A stretch of 5,591 bases of DNA from an uncultured Mycoplasmatota bacterium (GTDB taxonomy: Bacteria; Bacillota_I; Bacilli_A; RF39; UBA660), in NCBI GenBank assembly GCA_947297555.1, contig CAMYTM010000050.1, positions 1 through 5,591 of the forward strand, in the 5' to 3' direction. How positions within the stretch are numbered: the stretch's first letter is position 1; each line of letters starts with the position of its first letter. The notes beneath the pieces are model-generated. The model made no database searches, was not told the DNA's origin, and saw only the letters and a program-made list of their open reading frames with translations. The position numbers and the translations under genes are program-made. Of the stretch, positions 5,067 to 5,591 are shown piece by piece.

Positions 5067-5591
5067 ATGAAAATTACTTTATTTTTACCTGATAAATTAG
5101 TAGAATTTAAACTTCCTTCTTTAGTATCAGGTAATTTTTCATTTGACACCGAAGAGGTAGAAAGTAAGTTAATAAATGTAATTGCTAAAGACAACAATTG
5201 GGTTTTATACCAAACCGAGGATGTAAAAATAGTTTCAAATACTGTTTACATTTCTGAAATTATTTTAGTACCTAATCAATTTTATACATTAGAACGTGAG
5301 AAAAAGAAATATGTAATTTATGTAGATTCTTTATCTTTTCGTGGAATCCTTGCTTACTCTTTTATGGAAAATAGTATTTTTACGATTGGCAATACTACCA
5401 ACAGTACAATTCGTTATAATACACCTTATTTAAATAATATAGGCATTCAATTGGAATATAAGAATTATCAACTTACTTTAAATTACACAGGGACAAGTCC
5501 TATTTATATCAATAAAAAAGTACTTGAGAATTCTTTTTATCAAGTTTCGGTAGGGGATGAGTTAAATGTATATGGTTTAACTGTTTTATTT
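5067..5591 (+). CDS. essC: EssC/YukB-like type VII secretion ATPase, N-terminal part
   Basis: This frame is open from ATG 5067 to the window edge; 175 codons are visible and the gene continues beyond. EssC (YukB) is the membrane-bound FtsK/SpoIIIE-type motor of Firmicute type VII secretion, and it begins with two FHA-like domains in the cytoplasm before its transmembrane and ATPase parts. The visible segment fits that layout. Residues 1-80 form a beta-rich first domain starting 'MKITLFLPDKLVEFKL'. Residues 82-175 form a second with the FHA landmarks 'IFTIGNTTNSTIRY' (104-117), 'SPIYINKKVL' (144-153) and 'VGDELNVYGLTVLF' (162-175). The phosphothreonine-binding residues of canonical FHA domains are not obvious, as is usual for EssC. 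No membrane helix or Walker motif falls within the window, so the assignment rests on the FHA pattern. Another FHA-domain protein is the main alternative. The start has AAGGGTGA about 5 nt upstream. It is divergent from the cell-wall-domain gene. Confidence 0.68.
   Translation, partial: MKITLFLPDKLVEFKLPSLVSGNFSFDTEEVESKLINVIAKDNNWVLYQTEDVKIVSNTVYISEIILVPNQFYTLEREKKKYVIYVDSLSFRGILAYSFMENSIFTIGNTTNSTIRYNTPYLNNIGIQLEYKNYQLTLNYTGTSPIYINKKVLENSFYQVSVGDELNVYGLTVLF

Overview
The window is AT-rich (roughly 30% G+C by eye). Shine-Dalgarno sites are strong (AAGGAGG, AAGGTGAG, AAAGGAG), spacers are short and several genes overlap. TGA is used as a stop (2350-2352), and every Trp codon I noted is TGG, so the standard bacterial code applies. 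The first protein belongs to a recurrent surface-protein type that I associate with uncultured gut Bacilli/Mollicutes-related Firmicutes. A PduL, a YtaF/MntP-type membrane protein and an EssC-like secretion protein also fit a low-GC Firmicute. The lineage is inferred from gene content and composition, not demonstrated.

Left part (1-1373): the 3' portion of a large surface-type protein enters from the left edge and overlaps by 8 nt a 63-residue XRE-type DNA-binding protein. A hairpin containing the XRE stop codon separates this pair from a convergent gene for a small Cys-rich, zinc-ribbon-like protein. That gene diverges from the next operon across a 61-nt gap, which carries a good plus-strand promoter and an inverted repeat lying over its -10 box.

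Middle part (1374-3555): an ASCH-domain protein overlaps by 29 nt a PduL-type phosphotransacylase whose metal-ligand motifs are present. After a 213-nt spacer without a gene comes a DusB-family tRNA-dihydrouridine synthase. Its 3' end overlaps by 20 nt the convergent membrane-protein gene.

Right part (3536-5591): two minus-strand genes encode, in transcription order, a 283-residue protein ending in a 3D/RlpA-like cell-wall domain but lacking a signal peptide, and a YtaF/MntP-like six-helix membrane protein. Between them is a perfect 16-bp inverted repeat that puts the second gene's ribosome-binding site in the loop and its start codon in the stem. Divergent from this pair, at 5067, is an ORF open to the window edge. 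Its 175 visible residues look like the N-terminal FHA-type region of EssC/YukB, the FtsK/SpoIIIE-type motor ATPase of Firmicute type VII secretion. A cell-wall-domain protein without a Sec signal beside an EssC-like gene is the most interesting arrangement here: it could be a cargo or a wall-remodelling helper of that secretion system. This is a hypothesis from context; the WXG100, EsaA, EssA and EssB genes that would confirm the locus are not in the window.
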